From Chloroflexota bacterium (lineage in GTDB: Bacteria; Chloroflexota; Dormibacteria; Dormibacterales; Dormibacteraceae), in contig VBHN01000205.1 in NCBI GenBank assembly GCA_005881155.1, positions 1 through 44,800 on the forward strand: DNA of 44,800 nucleotides, in the 5' to 3' direction. Below the pieces are notes generated by a model. It had not been told where the DNA came from. It saw nothing but the letters and a program-made list of their open reading frames with translations, and made no database searches. Shown here one piece after another: positions 8,669-18,344 of this stretch; the first letter of the stretch is position 1; each line of letters begins with the position of its first letter. The position numbers and the translations under genes were made by a program.

Positions 8669-10339
8669 TCACGAGGCTCCTCCCCTCTTTCCGAGCGGAA
8701 GGCTGAGCACGAAGGTGCTGCCGCGCCCGAGCGCCGATTCAGCCGTGACATCCCCACCGTGCAGCCTCGCGAGCTCGCGAGCCAGGTAAAGCCCGAGCCC
8801 GGCGCCGCCGATCGACGCCGTGTCACTGGTCACCACCCGGCCGAACTGGCTGAACAGCTGGTCGAGATGGTCGGGATCGATACCGAGGCCCTGGTCGGTC
8901 ACCTTGACCTGTGCCCACCCGGAATCGGCGAGCACCTCGCAGCCGATCTGGCCGCCCTCGGGCGAGTACTTGACCGCGTTGTCCAGGAGCGCAAGGAGGA
9001 TTGTCGACAGCCGGTCGGCATCGGCGATCACGTAGACGGGATCGGCCGGCAGCGAGAGGTCCAGAACGTGATCGGCCGCGGCCACCTCTCGAACCCGCTC
9101 GACCGCCTCGGCCGCGGCCACGCGGAGGTCGAAATCCTCTTGCCGCAGGGCGAGCATGCCGGCGTGCAGCCGCGCCGCCTCCAGCATCTGCCCGATCAGG
9201 AAGTTCAGGTCCTGGACCTGCCGTCTCAGCACCAAGAGAGCGCCCCTGCCACTGTCGTTGAGCTGGCCGAGGGTGCCCTCCTCGAAGAGCGAGAGGTAGC
9301 CTCGGATCAAGGCGACCGGGGTGCGAAGCTCGTGAGAGGCAAGGTTGAGGAAGCGCGACTTGGTCTGTTCCAGGACCGCCAGCTGGTCGGCCAGCTCGTG
9401 GAACCTCGCCGCCTCCCGCCGTTCGGTTTCGAGAAGCTTGTCCTGGACCCGCTGCTGCTCGGTGATGTCGCGCGTGACCTTCGCGAATCCGCGCAGCCGG
9501 CCCGCCTCGTCGTGAAGCGCCGTGATGGTGACGTTGGCCAAAAAGAGCGTGCCGTCCTTGCGCACGCGCCAGCCCTCTTCGCGGTAGGCACCCTCCCGCT
9601 CAGCGACGGCCAGCGCGTTGGCCGGTTTGCCCGAGGCGATGTCTTCGGCTCTGTAGAAGGTCGAGAAGTGACGTCCGAGGATCTCGTCAGCGCGGTACCC
9701 CTTGATCCGTTCCGCGCCTGCATTCCAGCTCGTCACCTGGCCGAGCGGATCGAGCATGAAGATGGCGTAGTCCTTGACGCCTTCGACCAGGAGCTGGAAG
9801 CGCTCATCGCTGTTCCGGAGCTCAGCCGTGACCGCCTCGGCCTGGGCGAGCACGCCAAGCTGGCGCAGCGCCAGTACCGCAACCCCTCCCAATGCCTGCA
9901 GCGTCGCGAGCTCGCTGCCCGTGAAGGGGCGATCTTGTCGCCGGCTCACCGCGACGGTGCCGAAGACGCCGCCGTCGATGACCAGCGGCAAGGTGACCAT
10001 GCATCGCACGCCGGCCAGCTGCTCACGGAAGGGACTCGGGAGCCGCTTCGGGTCCCAGGTCTGGATCATGGGTCGCTGCTCGGCGATCAGGCGTCGGATC
10101 TCGGGAGCGCTGATGCGCCAGCGCCGGCCTGGCTCGGCCGCCGTCCCACCGACGTCGTAGCTGCCCTCGATCACGATCGAGGACTCGCTCTCGATCCTGG
10201 TCAGCGTCGCTCTGTCTGCCCTGACGGCGGTTGCGATGGCTTCGAGGAGCTGGTCGATGAACCGACGGGTGCCCGGCAGGGCGCCACCGTCAGACGAAGC
10301 CGAGCCGGTTGTTTTCAGCCCCGCGGAGTAGACAGACAA
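8669..10339 (-). CDS. GAF-PAS sensor histidine kinase
   Basis: 556 aa; PAS (RFQLLVEGVKDYAIFMLDPLGQVTSWNAGAERIKGY), HisKA (LASHELRTPVALIRGYL), HATPase (DNAVKYSPEGG, GGAGLGLYLARELARLHGG). Confidence 0.93.
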   Translation of the reverse strand: MSVYSAGLKTTGSASSDGGALPGTRRFIDQLLEAIATAVRADRATLTRIESESSIVIEGSYDVGGTAAEPGRRWRISAPEIRRLIAEQRPMIQTWDPKRLPSPFREQLAGVRCMVTLPLVIDGGVFGTVAVSRRQDRPFTGSELATLQALGGVAVLALRQLGVLAQAEAVTAELRNSDERFQLLVEGVKDYAIFMLDPLGQVTSWNAGAERIKGYRADEILGRHFSTFYRAEDIASGKPANALAVAEREGAYREEGWRVRKDGTLFLANVTITALHDEAGRLRGFAKVTRDITEQQRVQDKLLETERREAARFHELADQLAVLEQTKSRFLNLASHELRTPVALIRGYLSLFEEGTLGQLNDSGRGALLVLRRQVQDLNFLIGQMLEAARLHAGMLALRQEDFDLRVAAAEAVERVREVAAADHVLDLSLPADPVYVIADADRLSTILLALLDNAVKYSPEGGQIGCEVLADSGWAQVKVTDQGLGIDPDHLDQLFSQFGRVVTSDTASIGGAGLGLYLARELARLHGGDVTAESALGRGSTFVLSLPLGKRGGAS

Positions 10340-10448
10340 GTCTCATCCAGTATTCGCGGGATCGATTGGCATTGTCAAATTAGGTTGGCGATATCTTGTG
10401 CAAGGGCAAAGAGAGACAGGTCAGTCTTGCCCCGGCTAAAATAGCGGG

Positions 10449-11051
10449 ATGGCCGAGCAAGTCGCCGGCGAGGGACGGGAGAGGGTGCTCTCGGCAGCCT
10501 ATGAGCTGTTCAGCCAGCAGGGAGTGCGAGCGGTCGGAGTCGACACCATCGTCGCGCGAGCGGGCGTCGCAAAGATGACCTTCTACCGTCACTTCCCCTC
10601 CAAGGATGACCTGGTCCTGGCCTTTTTGGAGCGACGCGAGCAGCTCTGGACCCAGCAGTGGCTCGAGACCGAGGTCAAGAAGCACGCCACCGACCCAGGC
10701 GAACGCCTGCTGGCGATCTTCACCGTCTTCGACGAGTGGTTTCAGCGCCAGGATTTCGAGGGCTGCTCGTTCATCAACCTGCTGTTGGAGACCATCGAGC
10801 GAGACCGCCCGACGCGGCTGGCGACCGTTGGTCATCTGAGCAACATCAGGATCTTCCTGCGCGTTCTCGCCGAGGGCGCCGGGGTCACCGACTCGGATGA
10901 CTTCGCGCGGAAGTGGCACATCCTGATGAAGGGATCGATCGTTGCCGCCGGGGAGGGCGATCGGCTGGCGGCGCGGAGAGCGGCGCAGGTGGGAGAGCTG
11001 CTCCTGAGGTCCGAGCTCGACGGAAGGCGCCAGGCGGTACCTTCACGCTGA
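10449..11051 (+). CDS. TetR-family transcriptional regulator
   Basis: 200 aa, HTH GVRAVGVDTIVARAGVAKMTFYRHFPSKDDLVLAFLE. Confidence 0.92.
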   Translation: MAEQVAGEGRERVLSAAYELFSQQGVRAVGVDTIVARAGVAKMTFYRHFPSKDDLVLAFLERREQLWTQQWLETEVKKHATDPGERLLAIFTVFDEWFQRQDFEGCSFINLLLETIERDRPTRLATVGHLSNIRIFLRVLAEGAGVTDSDDFARKWHILMKGSIVAAGEGDRLAARRAAQVGELLLRSELDGRRQAVPSR

Positions 11052-12373
11052 CCGAAACCACCGCGGCGGACCGCGATCGCAACCTTGCCGAGGTCACCCG
11101 GCAGCTCGCGACGACGCGGCTCGACAGCCAGGCGATCCTCACCACCGTGGTCACGACCCTGAGCCGGCTGCGGGCCGGCATGTGGGTCGGCGTGATCATG
11201 AACACGGACCCGAGCACCTCGCGCGTGGTGGTCGCCGACGACGCCGATCCGAAAGCGGCCGCCTACGTGAACCGGTATGTCGCCACGCTGGACCCGCACC
11301 CGGGCCAGGCGCCGACGTCGGGTCTGTCGCAGCGGGTCATCGAATCAGGTCGCCCGCTGCTCGTGCCGCAGATGCCTTTCGAGGAGTACTTGTCGAACGT
11401 CACCTCAGCCGGCCGGGAATGGTTCGCCTCCCAGCCGCCACCGCCGAACTTCGAGGTACCGATGGTTGGCGTGCTGATGGTCCCGATGCGGGCAGGTGGC
11501 GCGGTCATCGGCACGCTTGCCGTCTTCGACCGGAGCCCCACGCAGCTGCTGACCGAGAAGGACGTCGAGTGGGTCCAGGCGGTCGCGGACCGTACCGCGC
11601 TGGCCCTCGAGAATGCGCAGCTCCACAGCGCCGCCATTGATCGCCTGGAGCGCTTGACCGCGCTCCAGGGCGCGGTCTATGCCATCACCGCCAGCCAGGA
11701 CCTGCGACTGACCCTCGACGTGCTCCTGGAACAACTTCTGGCCAGGCTGCGAATCGATGCCGCCGACGTGCTCTTGTTGGACGGGGACGGAAACCTCTTC
11801 ATAGCGGCGAGCACGGGCTTCCAGTCGACGTCGATGCCGGACCATCGCTTCCCGGTGGTCCCGGAGCTTCTGCAGCGCAGCTTTCCGTCGCAGCGTGTCG
11901 ACACCATGGCCGAGCTCGGCCGGCGCGGACAATCGAGCCGCCGTCCGCTCTTCGCGCGGGAAGGCTTCGAGGCCTATCGATCGGTGCCTTTGCTGGCGCG
12001 AAACAACCTCTTGGGCGTCCTGGAGGTGTTTCATCGGTCGGCGCTGGAGCCCGACCAGGAGTGGATCGGATTCCTAGATGCGATGGCAGCCACCGCGGCG
12101 GTGGCGATCGACCACGCGGCGATGTCGGCATCCGCGGTGAGAGACGGCGGGGAACACGAGCGCCAGGCGCGCCGCCCGGCCCCGGACTTCAGCCGCGGCG
12201 AAAGGGAGGTGCTCAAGCTGCTCGTGGAGGGCCATACCAACAAACAGATCGCTGCGACCGTGCACCGGACCGAGAACACGATCAAGTTCCACGTGCGTCA
12301 GATCCGCCAAAAGATCGGCGCTGGAAATCGCACCGAGGTGGCGCGAAAGGCAACCCAGGAGGGCTGGGTCTAA
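11048..12373 (+). CDS. GAF-domain LuxR-type transcriptional regulator
   Basis: ORF open from ATG 10913, but that start overlaps tetR by 139 nt; a CTG start in a CTGA overlap at 11048 fits better. Two GAF-like regions and C-terminal LuxR HTH (SRGEREVLKLLVEGHTNKQIAATVHRTENTIKFHVRQIRQKI). Confidence 0.8.
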   Translation: MTETTAADRDRNLAEVTRQLATTRLDSQAILTTVVTTLSRLRAGMWVGVIMNTDPSTSRVVVADDADPKAAAYVNRYVATLDPHPGQAPTSGLSQRVIESGRPLLVPQMPFEEYLSNVTSAGREWFASQPPPPNFEVPMVGVLMVPMRAGGAVIGTLAVFDRSPTQLLTEKDVEWVQAVADRTALALENAQLHSAAIDRLERLTALQGAVYAITASQDLRLTLDVLLEQLLARLRIDAADVLLLDGDGNLFIAASTGFQSTSMPDHRFPVVPELLQRSFPSQRVDTMAELGRRGQSSRRPLFAREGFEAYRSVPLLARNNLLGVLEVFHRSALEPDQEWIGFLDAMAATAAVAIDHAAMSASAVRDGGEHERQARRPAPDFSRGEREVLKLLVEGHTNKQIAATVHRTENTIKFHVRQIRQKIGAGNRTEVARKATQEGWV

Positions 12374-12378
12374 GCGAC

Positions 12379-12408
12379 CCAAACGGGTAGGCGCAGCTAC
12401 CCATTTGG
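12379..12408. promoter_or_regulatory. Strong inverted repeat CCAAACGGGTAG-GCGCAG-CTACCCATTTGG
   Basis: 11 of 12 bp paired with a 6-nt loop, immediately after the GAF-LuxR stop; lacks a T-tract on the + strand. Confidence 0.6.
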
Positions 12409-12603
12409 ACACCACTTTCGCCAACTCGATGCGCATTGGCGGCGAACACGAGGTGATCTAATTTCCGGCGGGGCCCTGGAACCGTGACCTCAGTCGTATT
12501 CCTGACGCAGTTTGTGTGGCATAGTTCCGCGGCCGTCAAGTGAAGCACTTCCCTTCCTCCTACCGGCGGCCTTGATGCCCGCGATCCTCGACACCGGCCC
12601 GCA

Positions 12604-13803
12604 ATGAGCGCCAGGCCCGCCATAGTCCTGGTCGATGACGAGCGTGCAAACTTGCTGCTCCTCAGGACCTATCTCAAAGACATCGACTGTTCGGTCAGTG
12701 CCTATCAGGATCCAGTCCGAGCATTGGAGGTTGCAGAGCAGGCTCCGCCGGATCTGATGGTCATCGACCTTCAAATGCCGGAGATGGACGGCATCGAGCT
12801 CTGCCGCCGCCTCAAGGCGGCCTCGTCGACTCGACTCGTGCCCGTGCTCGTGGTCACGGCCCTGGATTCCAGGGAGCGCCGGCTGGCCGCCCTGGAGGGC
12901 GGCGCCGACGACTTTCTCAGCAAGCCGATCGACCGCGTCGAGCTCCTGGCCCGAGTCCGGTCTCTGCTCCGCTTGAAGGGCGTCATGGACCAATTGCAGG
13001 ATGCGAACCTGGCCAAGAACGAGTTCCTCGCCAACATGAGCCACGAGATGCGGCAGCCTCTGAACTCCATCCTCGGCTTCACCGAGCTTCTGCTGACCAA
13101 TCCCCAGGCTCTTGCCGATCAGCCGCGCGCGCATCGCTACATCGACAACGTGCAGACCGCCGGCCGCCACCTGTTGGCGCTGATCACCGACGTGCTCGAC
13201 CTGGCGAAGATCGAGTCACGCCGGCTGGAGCTGACACTCATCGAGGTCGAGGTCAAAGAGCTGCTGACGTCGCTCCACGAGATGATGCTCCCCATCGCGC
13301 GGTCCAAGGGTGTCCGGCTGCGAGTCCGCGCGCAGCCGCGACTGGCCGTCGTCGCCGACGACATGCGCCTCAGGCAGATCGTGCTGAACCTGGTCACCAA
13401 CGCTGTCAAGTTCACGCCCAGCGGTGGCTTGGTCTCGATCGGCGCGTCCAGCGGCGCCGGTTGGATGGAGATCACCGTCGCCGACACCGGGGTGGGAATT
13501 GCGGCCGAGGACCAGGGTCGGGTCTTCGAGGCCTTCACCCAGCTCGACGTGGCAACCAATCGGGAGCCTGGCGCCGGCCTCGGCCTGGCGATGGTCAAGC
13601 AATTGACCGAATTGCACGGTGGCCGCGTGAGCCTGGAGAGCGAGCTGGGCCGAGGGACCACGGTCAAGGTTCGCCTACCGCGTGCCGAACCATCAGCACC
13701 GAAGGCCCACGGGAAAAGGGTTGTCACGCGCGCGATCCCTTTAGATACATTGCTCGAAGATGGCGGCCAACAAGCGCTCGAGGGACAAGCGGGCGGCGCC
13801 TGA
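12604..13803 (+). CDS. Response regulator receiver / histidine kinase hybrid (REC-HisKA-HATPase)
   Basis: 399 aa; REC (ILVDDERANLLLL, VIDLQMPEMDG, DFLSKPID), H-box MSHEMRQPLNSILGF, HATPase NAVKFTPSGG and GAGLGLAMVKQL. Confidence 0.92.
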   Translation: MSARPAIVLVDDERANLLLLRTYLKDIDCSVSAYQDPVRALEVAEQAPPDLMVIDLQMPEMDGIELCRRLKAASSTRLVPVLVVTALDSRERRLAALEGGADDFLSKPIDRVELLARVRSLLRLKGVMDQLQDANLAKNEFLANMSHEMRQPLNSILGFTELLLTNPQALADQPRAHRYIDNVQTAGRHLLALITDVLDLAKIESRRLELTLIEVEVKELLTSLHEMMLPIARSKGVRLRVRAQPRLAVVADDMRLRQIVLNLVTNAVKFTPSGGLVSIGASSGAGWMEITVADTGVGIAAEDQGRVFEAFTQLDVATNREPGAGLGLAMVKQLTELHGGRVSLESELGRGTTVKVRLPRAEPSAPKAHGKRVVTRAIPLDTLLEDGGQQALEGQAGGA

Positions 13804-14584
13804 CAGCCTGGGGAAGAAGGGCTACCAGAAGGAGCTCCGGCGGCTCCAGGTGGAGCTCGTGCAGCTGGAGGAATGGATTCAACACGACGGCTTGCGGGTG
13901 GTGGTCGTCTTCGAAGGCCGGGACACGGCCGGTAAGGGCGGCGTCATCAAGCGGATCATGGCTCTGCTCAATCCGCGCTTTGTCAGGGTGGTCGCCCTGC
14001 CCGCGCCGACCGAGCGCGAGCGGACGCAGTGGTATTTCCAGCGCTACATCGCGCACCTGCCCTCGGCCGGCGAGATGGTTCTCTTCGATCGAAGCTGGTA
14101 CAACCGCGCCGGCGTCGAGCGCGTCATGGGCTTCTGCAGCGACGAGGAGTACGAGGACTTCATGCGGACCTGTCCCCAGTTCGAGCGCATGCTCGTCCGC
14201 TCCGGGATCATCCTGATCAAGTACTGGCTCTCGGTCAGTGACGAGGAGCAGGAGCGGCGCTTCCTGGCCCGTATGAACGACACCAGCAAGCGCTGGAAGC
14301 TGAGCCCGATGGATCTCCAAGCTCGCGCTCGGTGGGTCGACTACTCGGAGGCGAAGGACCGGATGTTCGCCCGCTGCGACATCCGGGAGGCGCCCTGGTA
14401 CGTCGTCGAGACCGACAACAAGCAGTCGGCGCATTTGAACCTCATCAGCCACCTCCTGAGCCTCGTCCCCTACCAGGAGGTGCCGCGAGACAACATCGAG
14501 CTTCCCCCGCGGCAGCGACGGAAGTACAACCGGCCCTCGAGGAGCCTGCAGCGGATGGTTCCGCTCCGCTACGAGGTCGTGTAA
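13760..14584 (+). CDS. ppk2: Polyphosphate kinase 2 family protein
   Basis: 274 aa; Walker A FEGRDTAGKGGVIKRI, Walker B/lid motifs VLFDRSWYNRAGVE, SPMDLQARARWVDYSEAKD. Overlaps the upstream ORF end by 44 nt. Confidence 0.94.
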   Translation: MAANKRSRDKRAAPDSLGKKGYQKELRRLQVELVQLEEWIQHDGLRVVVVFEGRDTAGKGGVIKRIMALLNPRFVRVVALPAPTERERTQWYFQRYIAHLPSAGEMVLFDRSWYNRAGVERVMGFCSDEEYEDFMRTCPQFERMLVRSGIILIKYWLSVSDEEQERRFLARMNDTSKRWKLSPMDLQARARWVDYSEAKDRMFARCDIREAPWYVVETDNKQSAHLNLISHLLSLVPYQEVPRDNIELPPRQRRKYNRPSRSLQRMVPLRYEVV

Positions 14585-14684
14585 CCGCCCGCACGACTTG
14601 CTCCGGCTCCTCCGCCCCTGCTACGGTGACTGCAGCGCTCCCAACTTTCAGGGGGAGGCGGTTGTTGCGTTATAGGGGTGCGTA

Positions 14685-16181
14685 ATGAGGCGTTGGCGCG
14701 CAGTCGTACTGGCCGTGGCGGGATCGGTTGCCCTTCTCACCTCCTTGAGTGGAGGCTTGGCGGCGAGTCCGCCGGGCTACTCCCTGGCCAACGTCGGCGC
14801 CTACGGCGGCGAGCCGTCGATCGCCTCCGACCAGCTGGGGCAGCTCTACGACACCACGCCCAGCGGCGGCACCATCACCTACACCTCCAGTAGCCAGGGG
14901 TCGAACTGGCGACAGGTCGCAACGGCCGACCCAAGCAGCGGCGACGACTGCCTCGCGACCGACCAGGCGAATTCCGTCTACCTCTGCAACCTGGCCGGCA
15001 GTCAGGGGGCTGCGCCGCTCCAGGCCGACGTGTGGAAGTCGGTGAACCAGGGCGCGACCTGGTCTCACGGCGCGGGGGCAATCCCGCAGTGCGGCACCAG
15101 CTGCTCGCCGTTCGGCGTCGATCGCGACTGGGTCGCCGCCTCGATCCTGCCGCCGGCCACGACGACCGACAAGGCCGAGGTCGTCCTCATGTACCACGAC
15201 TTCTACGGGCCGAGCCAGATCTGGGTGAACATCTCCCACGACGGCGGCGCGAGCTTCGGAGCACCCCAGGAGGTCCTGGCCAGCCCGGCGGTGACCCCGG
15301 GGGCGATCACCGGCACCCTGGTGGCCCAGGGCTACACCTTTTGCAGCACGGTGCCGGCCGGGGTGGGGATCGTCCCGCCCGGCAAGCCGCATGCGGGACG
15401 GATCTTCGTGGCCTGGATCGCAGCCGACCTGGCCCAGAACGCAACCGGCTGCAACGTGAGCATGCTGCAGTCCTTCCACACCCTCTGGGTGTCCTACTCG
15501 GACGACAGCGGGCTGACCTGGACGCCCCAACAGGCCTTCGACGCCGGCTTCGGCCACGACTCCTCGACGCCCTTCGTCGGCTTCACCCTCGACAGGCAGG
15601 GCGACCCCTACTTCGGCTTCACGATCAACCTCAACTCCGATCCCGCCAAATGCTCGGCCGAGTCGACCGCCGGGACGGTGCAGTCCGACCCTTCCTGCGA
15701 GTACGACATGTACGTGGTCTGGTCACACGACGGTGGTTCGACATGGGACGGCGGAGGGGGATTGATCCCGGGCAGCGCGTCCCGGCCCTACCGTGTCAAC
15801 GCGCCCGCCGACACCGGCACGCACTTCTTCCCCGCCATCACCGCGGGCGATCCCGGCCAGGTGGACGTCGCCTACCTGCGCACCTCGGAGATCCTTCCCA
15901 CCGATCCCTTCGGCAAGGCGGACCCGGGCGGCTGCGCGGGTCCGGGACCGGCCAACGGCAACCCGACCACCTACTCGCCCGTCTGCAGCTGGAACCTCTA
16001 CGCCGCCATCTGCAACCTGGGTATCGCCTGCCTGGCGCCGAGCTCCAACCGAAGCCTGCTCGACTTCATCACCGAGACCTTGGACCCGCAGGGCTGCGCT
16101 CACATCGCCTATGCAGACGACAACAAGGTCAACCTGCTGCGGGCGGCCAACCAGACGTCGAAGTGCTTCAAGCTGCGCTGA
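14685..16181 (+). CDS. Secreted sialidase/BNR-like repeat (Asp-box) protein
   Basis: 498 aa with N-terminal signal peptide and Asp-box motifs SDDSGLTWTP, SHDGGSTWDG, SHDGGASFGAP. Confidence 0.75.
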   Translation: MRRWRAVVLAVAGSVALLTSLSGGLAASPPGYSLANVGAYGGEPSIASDQLGQLYDTTPSGGTITYTSSSQGSNWRQVATADPSSGDDCLATDQANSVYLCNLAGSQGAAPLQADVWKSVNQGATWSHGAGAIPQCGTSCSPFGVDRDWVAASILPPATTTDKAEVVLMYHDFYGPSQIWVNISHDGGASFGAPQEVLASPAVTPGAITGTLVAQGYTFCSTVPAGVGIVPPGKPHAGRIFVAWIAADLAQNATGCNVSMLQSFHTLWVSYSDDSGLTWTPQQAFDAGFGHDSSTPFVGFTLDRQGDPYFGFTINLNSDPAKCSAESTAGTVQSDPSCEYDMYVVWSHDGGSTWDGGGGLIPGSASRPYRVNAPADTGTHFFPAITAGDPGQVDVAYLRTSEILPTDPFGKADPGGCAGPGPANGNPTTYSPVCSWNLYAAICNLGIACLAPSSNRSLLDFITETLDPQGCAHIAYADDNKVNLLRAANQTSKCFKLR

Positions 16182-16290
16182 GGAGATAGACAAGGCCCTC
16201 GCTGTATTCGAAATTGGCCAGTCCCGCGACCAGCTTCTAGAGTTTCCGCGGGGAGGGTGTCGCCGGCCGTTGGCTTGGGGGATTTGAAGC

Positions 16291-16761
16291 ATGAGACGCC
16301 TGCTTTTCCTGGCTATCTTCATCGTGCCTGCGCTCGTCCTGGGCCTGGTGAGCGACGCCGCCGCGGGACAGGTCGACGGCGTCAAGGGCGAAGGGGGGCG
16401 GCCCTTCACCACGACCCTGCTCGGGGCCAACGAGGTGCCCGCCGCACCCGGGTCGGACCTGATGGGGACGGCCCGGATCACGATCAACCTGGGGCAGTCC
16501 GAGCTCTGCTGGGACCTCGACTACAGCACTACCCAGAAGGTGGTCGCGGCCCACATCCACAAGGGCGACCCGGGCCATGCCGGCCCGATCGTCTTCGGCT
16601 TCTTCAACCCGCCGCCCTCCGCCACCGTCGTCAACAGCGGCTGCCGGGAAGGCGATCCCGCGCTTCTCGCCGATATCGCCGCGAATCCAGCCGCCTACTA
16701 CGTCAACGTCCACACCACCGCTCACCCGGCGGGCGCGGGGCGCGGCCAGCTGACTAAATAG
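16291..16761 (+). CDS. Secreted CHRD domain protein
   Basis: 156 aa; signal peptide, then FTTTLLGANEVPAAPGSDLMGTARITIN...AAHIHKGDPGHAGPIV...YYVNVHTTAHPAGAGRGQL, a classic CHRD pattern. Confidence 0.9.
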   Translation: MRRLLFLAIFIVPALVLGLVSDAAAGQVDGVKGEGGRPFTTTLLGANEVPAAPGSDLMGTARITINLGQSELCWDLDYSTTQKVVAAHIHKGDPGHAGPIVFGFFNPPPSATVVNSGCREGDPALLADIAANPAAYYVNVHTTAHPAGAGRGQLTK

Positions 16762-17602
16762 GGGGCCCCGCTCGGGCGGCGATCACGACGGCGGAGTTGA
16801 TCGCCGCCAGGACGAAGTCACTGGTCACGCGCGGGCGGGACAGCCGGGGCGTGGCGTGCTGGGGCCGCGAGGCACCTGTCCAATACGCGCGCGTCTCTTC
16901 CAGAAGTGGCTGCCAGCCAGAACCCAAAGCGCCCAGCGCGTAAGTGCAGGCTTGCGTCTTGGTGGCAATGTCGCCGGTCGTGATCGTGTAGTGCATCCGT
17001 GACGTACCGAGCACGCCCCACGCAACGTAGCGGAGCAGCAGCGCCTTCGCGGCGATCTGCCCGGGACGCCGCAGGTCTCCCGCCCAGCGGCGCCAGTATC
17101 CGTTCAGGTTGCCGAGGGTCCAACGCCGCAGCTCCGCGTCATCTCGCCAGATGCGGAGCTTCGCCGGCGCCAGGCCGCGAACGGCGATACCGGACTCGGC
17201 GAGGATTCGCCAGGTCACCGGATTGACGTCGAAGCCCGCGTCGGCGGTGAGCCTGCCGCCGACGTGTGACGCCAGCGGAACCACGTCCAATGGCGACCTG
17301 GCGACGTCTTCCTTCAATACATACACGCCGTTGCAGACCAGGGGCCAGCGCCAAGGGAGGGATGAGACCGACTCAACCAAAGCTGCGCGGTAGAGGTGCC
17401 GTTGGGCACGGTTGAGCGACGCCAGCTCGGCCGGCGAGAGGCGATGGTCCACCAGGGCGACGAAGTCGATGTCACTGCGCCCGGCCTGGAAGGCTCCGAG
17501 TGCGGCCGACCCCACAAGATAGAAGCCCGAAACGCGACCAGGCAAGGCACGGTCGACGGACGCGAGGTAGCGGTCAACCGCTTCGTCGACTGTCGCTTGC
17601 AC
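16754..17602 (-). CDS. Aminoglycoside-adenylyltransferase-like nucleotidyltransferase (AadA/DUF4111-like)
   Basis: 282 aa; NTase motif VGSAALGAFQAGRSDIDFVALVD with a C-terminal helical region. Confidence 0.75.
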   Translation of the reverse strand: MQATVDEAVDRYLASVDRALPGRVSGFYLVGSAALGAFQAGRSDIDFVALVDHRLSPAELASLNRAQRHLYRAALVESVSSLPWRWPLVCNGVYVLKEDVARSPLDVVPLASHVGGRLTADAGFDVNPVTWRILAESGIAVRGLAPAKLRIWRDDAELRRWTLGNLNGYWRRWAGDLRRPGQIAAKALLLRYVAWGVLGTSRMHYTITTGDIATKTQACTYALGALGSGWQPLLEETRAYWTGASRPQHATPRLSRPRVTSDFVLAAINSAVVIAARAGPPI

Positions 17603-17606
17603 CGGC

Positions 17607-18344
17607 TCAGGTGAGCTCCCGCACCGCTCGCTCGAGGCGGGCGGCCAGGTTGGCGTCTACTTCGCTGATTTCGCTCAGGAGGCAGTCGATCGCCACTCGG
17701 AACGCCCGCCTCAGCTCATCGGCGGCGATCGCCCGGACCAAGGCCTCGGCCGCGGCGGCGGTCACCTCGGCGGGCAGCAGATCCAGGCCCCGGCCCTGGG
17801 AGGTGGGAAGGCCGAGGCGCAGACAGGCGAGCGCGAGTGCCTGGTCGCGCACTCCGCTGACCATGTACTCGGCCTGCCAGAGCTTTCCGCGCTCGAGGCA
17901 GGAGCGGGCGTGCAGGGCGTGGAGCCAGCCCAGCCCGATCAGGTTCGAGGCGGTCGGTGCCGGCGGACGAGCCAGCTCGGCGGCGGAACCGAACAGCAGC
18001 CGGAAGGTCGGGGCGCGGGCGCCGAACTCGGCAGCTGGTGAGAAGGCGAGGTCGACCTGGAGCGTGCTGGGGAGCAGGAAGACCCGGTAGATCGAGGCTC
18101 CGACGGGGACGTCGAGGTGGTGGAGCACGCCATGATCGCGATACATCCGGTCGGTCCAGTCCGCCAGCACCTCCTGGAAGAGGGCGCCGTCCCCGATGCC
18201 GAAAGCAAGGTCGATGTCGGACCATTGGTCCTCGCTCCCAGCCGCGGCCGACCCGGTCAGCGCCCCGCCGGTTATCCGCGGGTCGGCGCGCGCGGCCGCC
18301 AGGAGGGCGGCCCGCAGGCGCTCCCGCTCGGCGGGCGTGTACAC
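17607..18344 (-). CDS. Nucleotidyltransferase domain protein
   Basis: 245 aa; NTase motif GSAAAGSEDQWSDIDLAFGI. Confidence 0.75.
   Translation of the reverse strand: MYTPAERERLRAALLAAARADPRITGGALTGSAAAGSEDQWSDIDLAFGIGDGALFQEVLADWTDRMYRDHGVLHHLDVPVGASIYRVFLLPSTLQVDLAFSPAAEFGARAPTFRLLFGSAAELARPPAPTASNLIGLGWLHALHARSCLERGKLWQAEYMVSGVRDQALALACLRLGLPTSQGRGLDLLPAEVTAAAAEALVRAIAADELRRAFRVAIDCLLSEISEVDANLAARLERAVRELT

Noticed and set aside
5241-10444. Long + strand ORFs (5241..6644, 6756..8288, 8261..10444) opposite the permease, amine oxidase and histidine kinase
   Set aside because: Antisense shadow ORFs of well-supported minus-strand genes; no recognisable domains.
10913-11051. Possible dual-coding overlap between tetR and the GAF-LuxR gene
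   Set aside because: The N-terminal extension from ATG 10913 is Arg/Gly/Ala-rich shadow sequence; a CTGA overlap start at 11048 explains the gene more simply.
16754-18344. MNT/HEPN-type toxin-antitoxin module
   Set aside because: Both genes are full-size nucleotidyltransferases of 245-282 aa; no HEPN partner seen.
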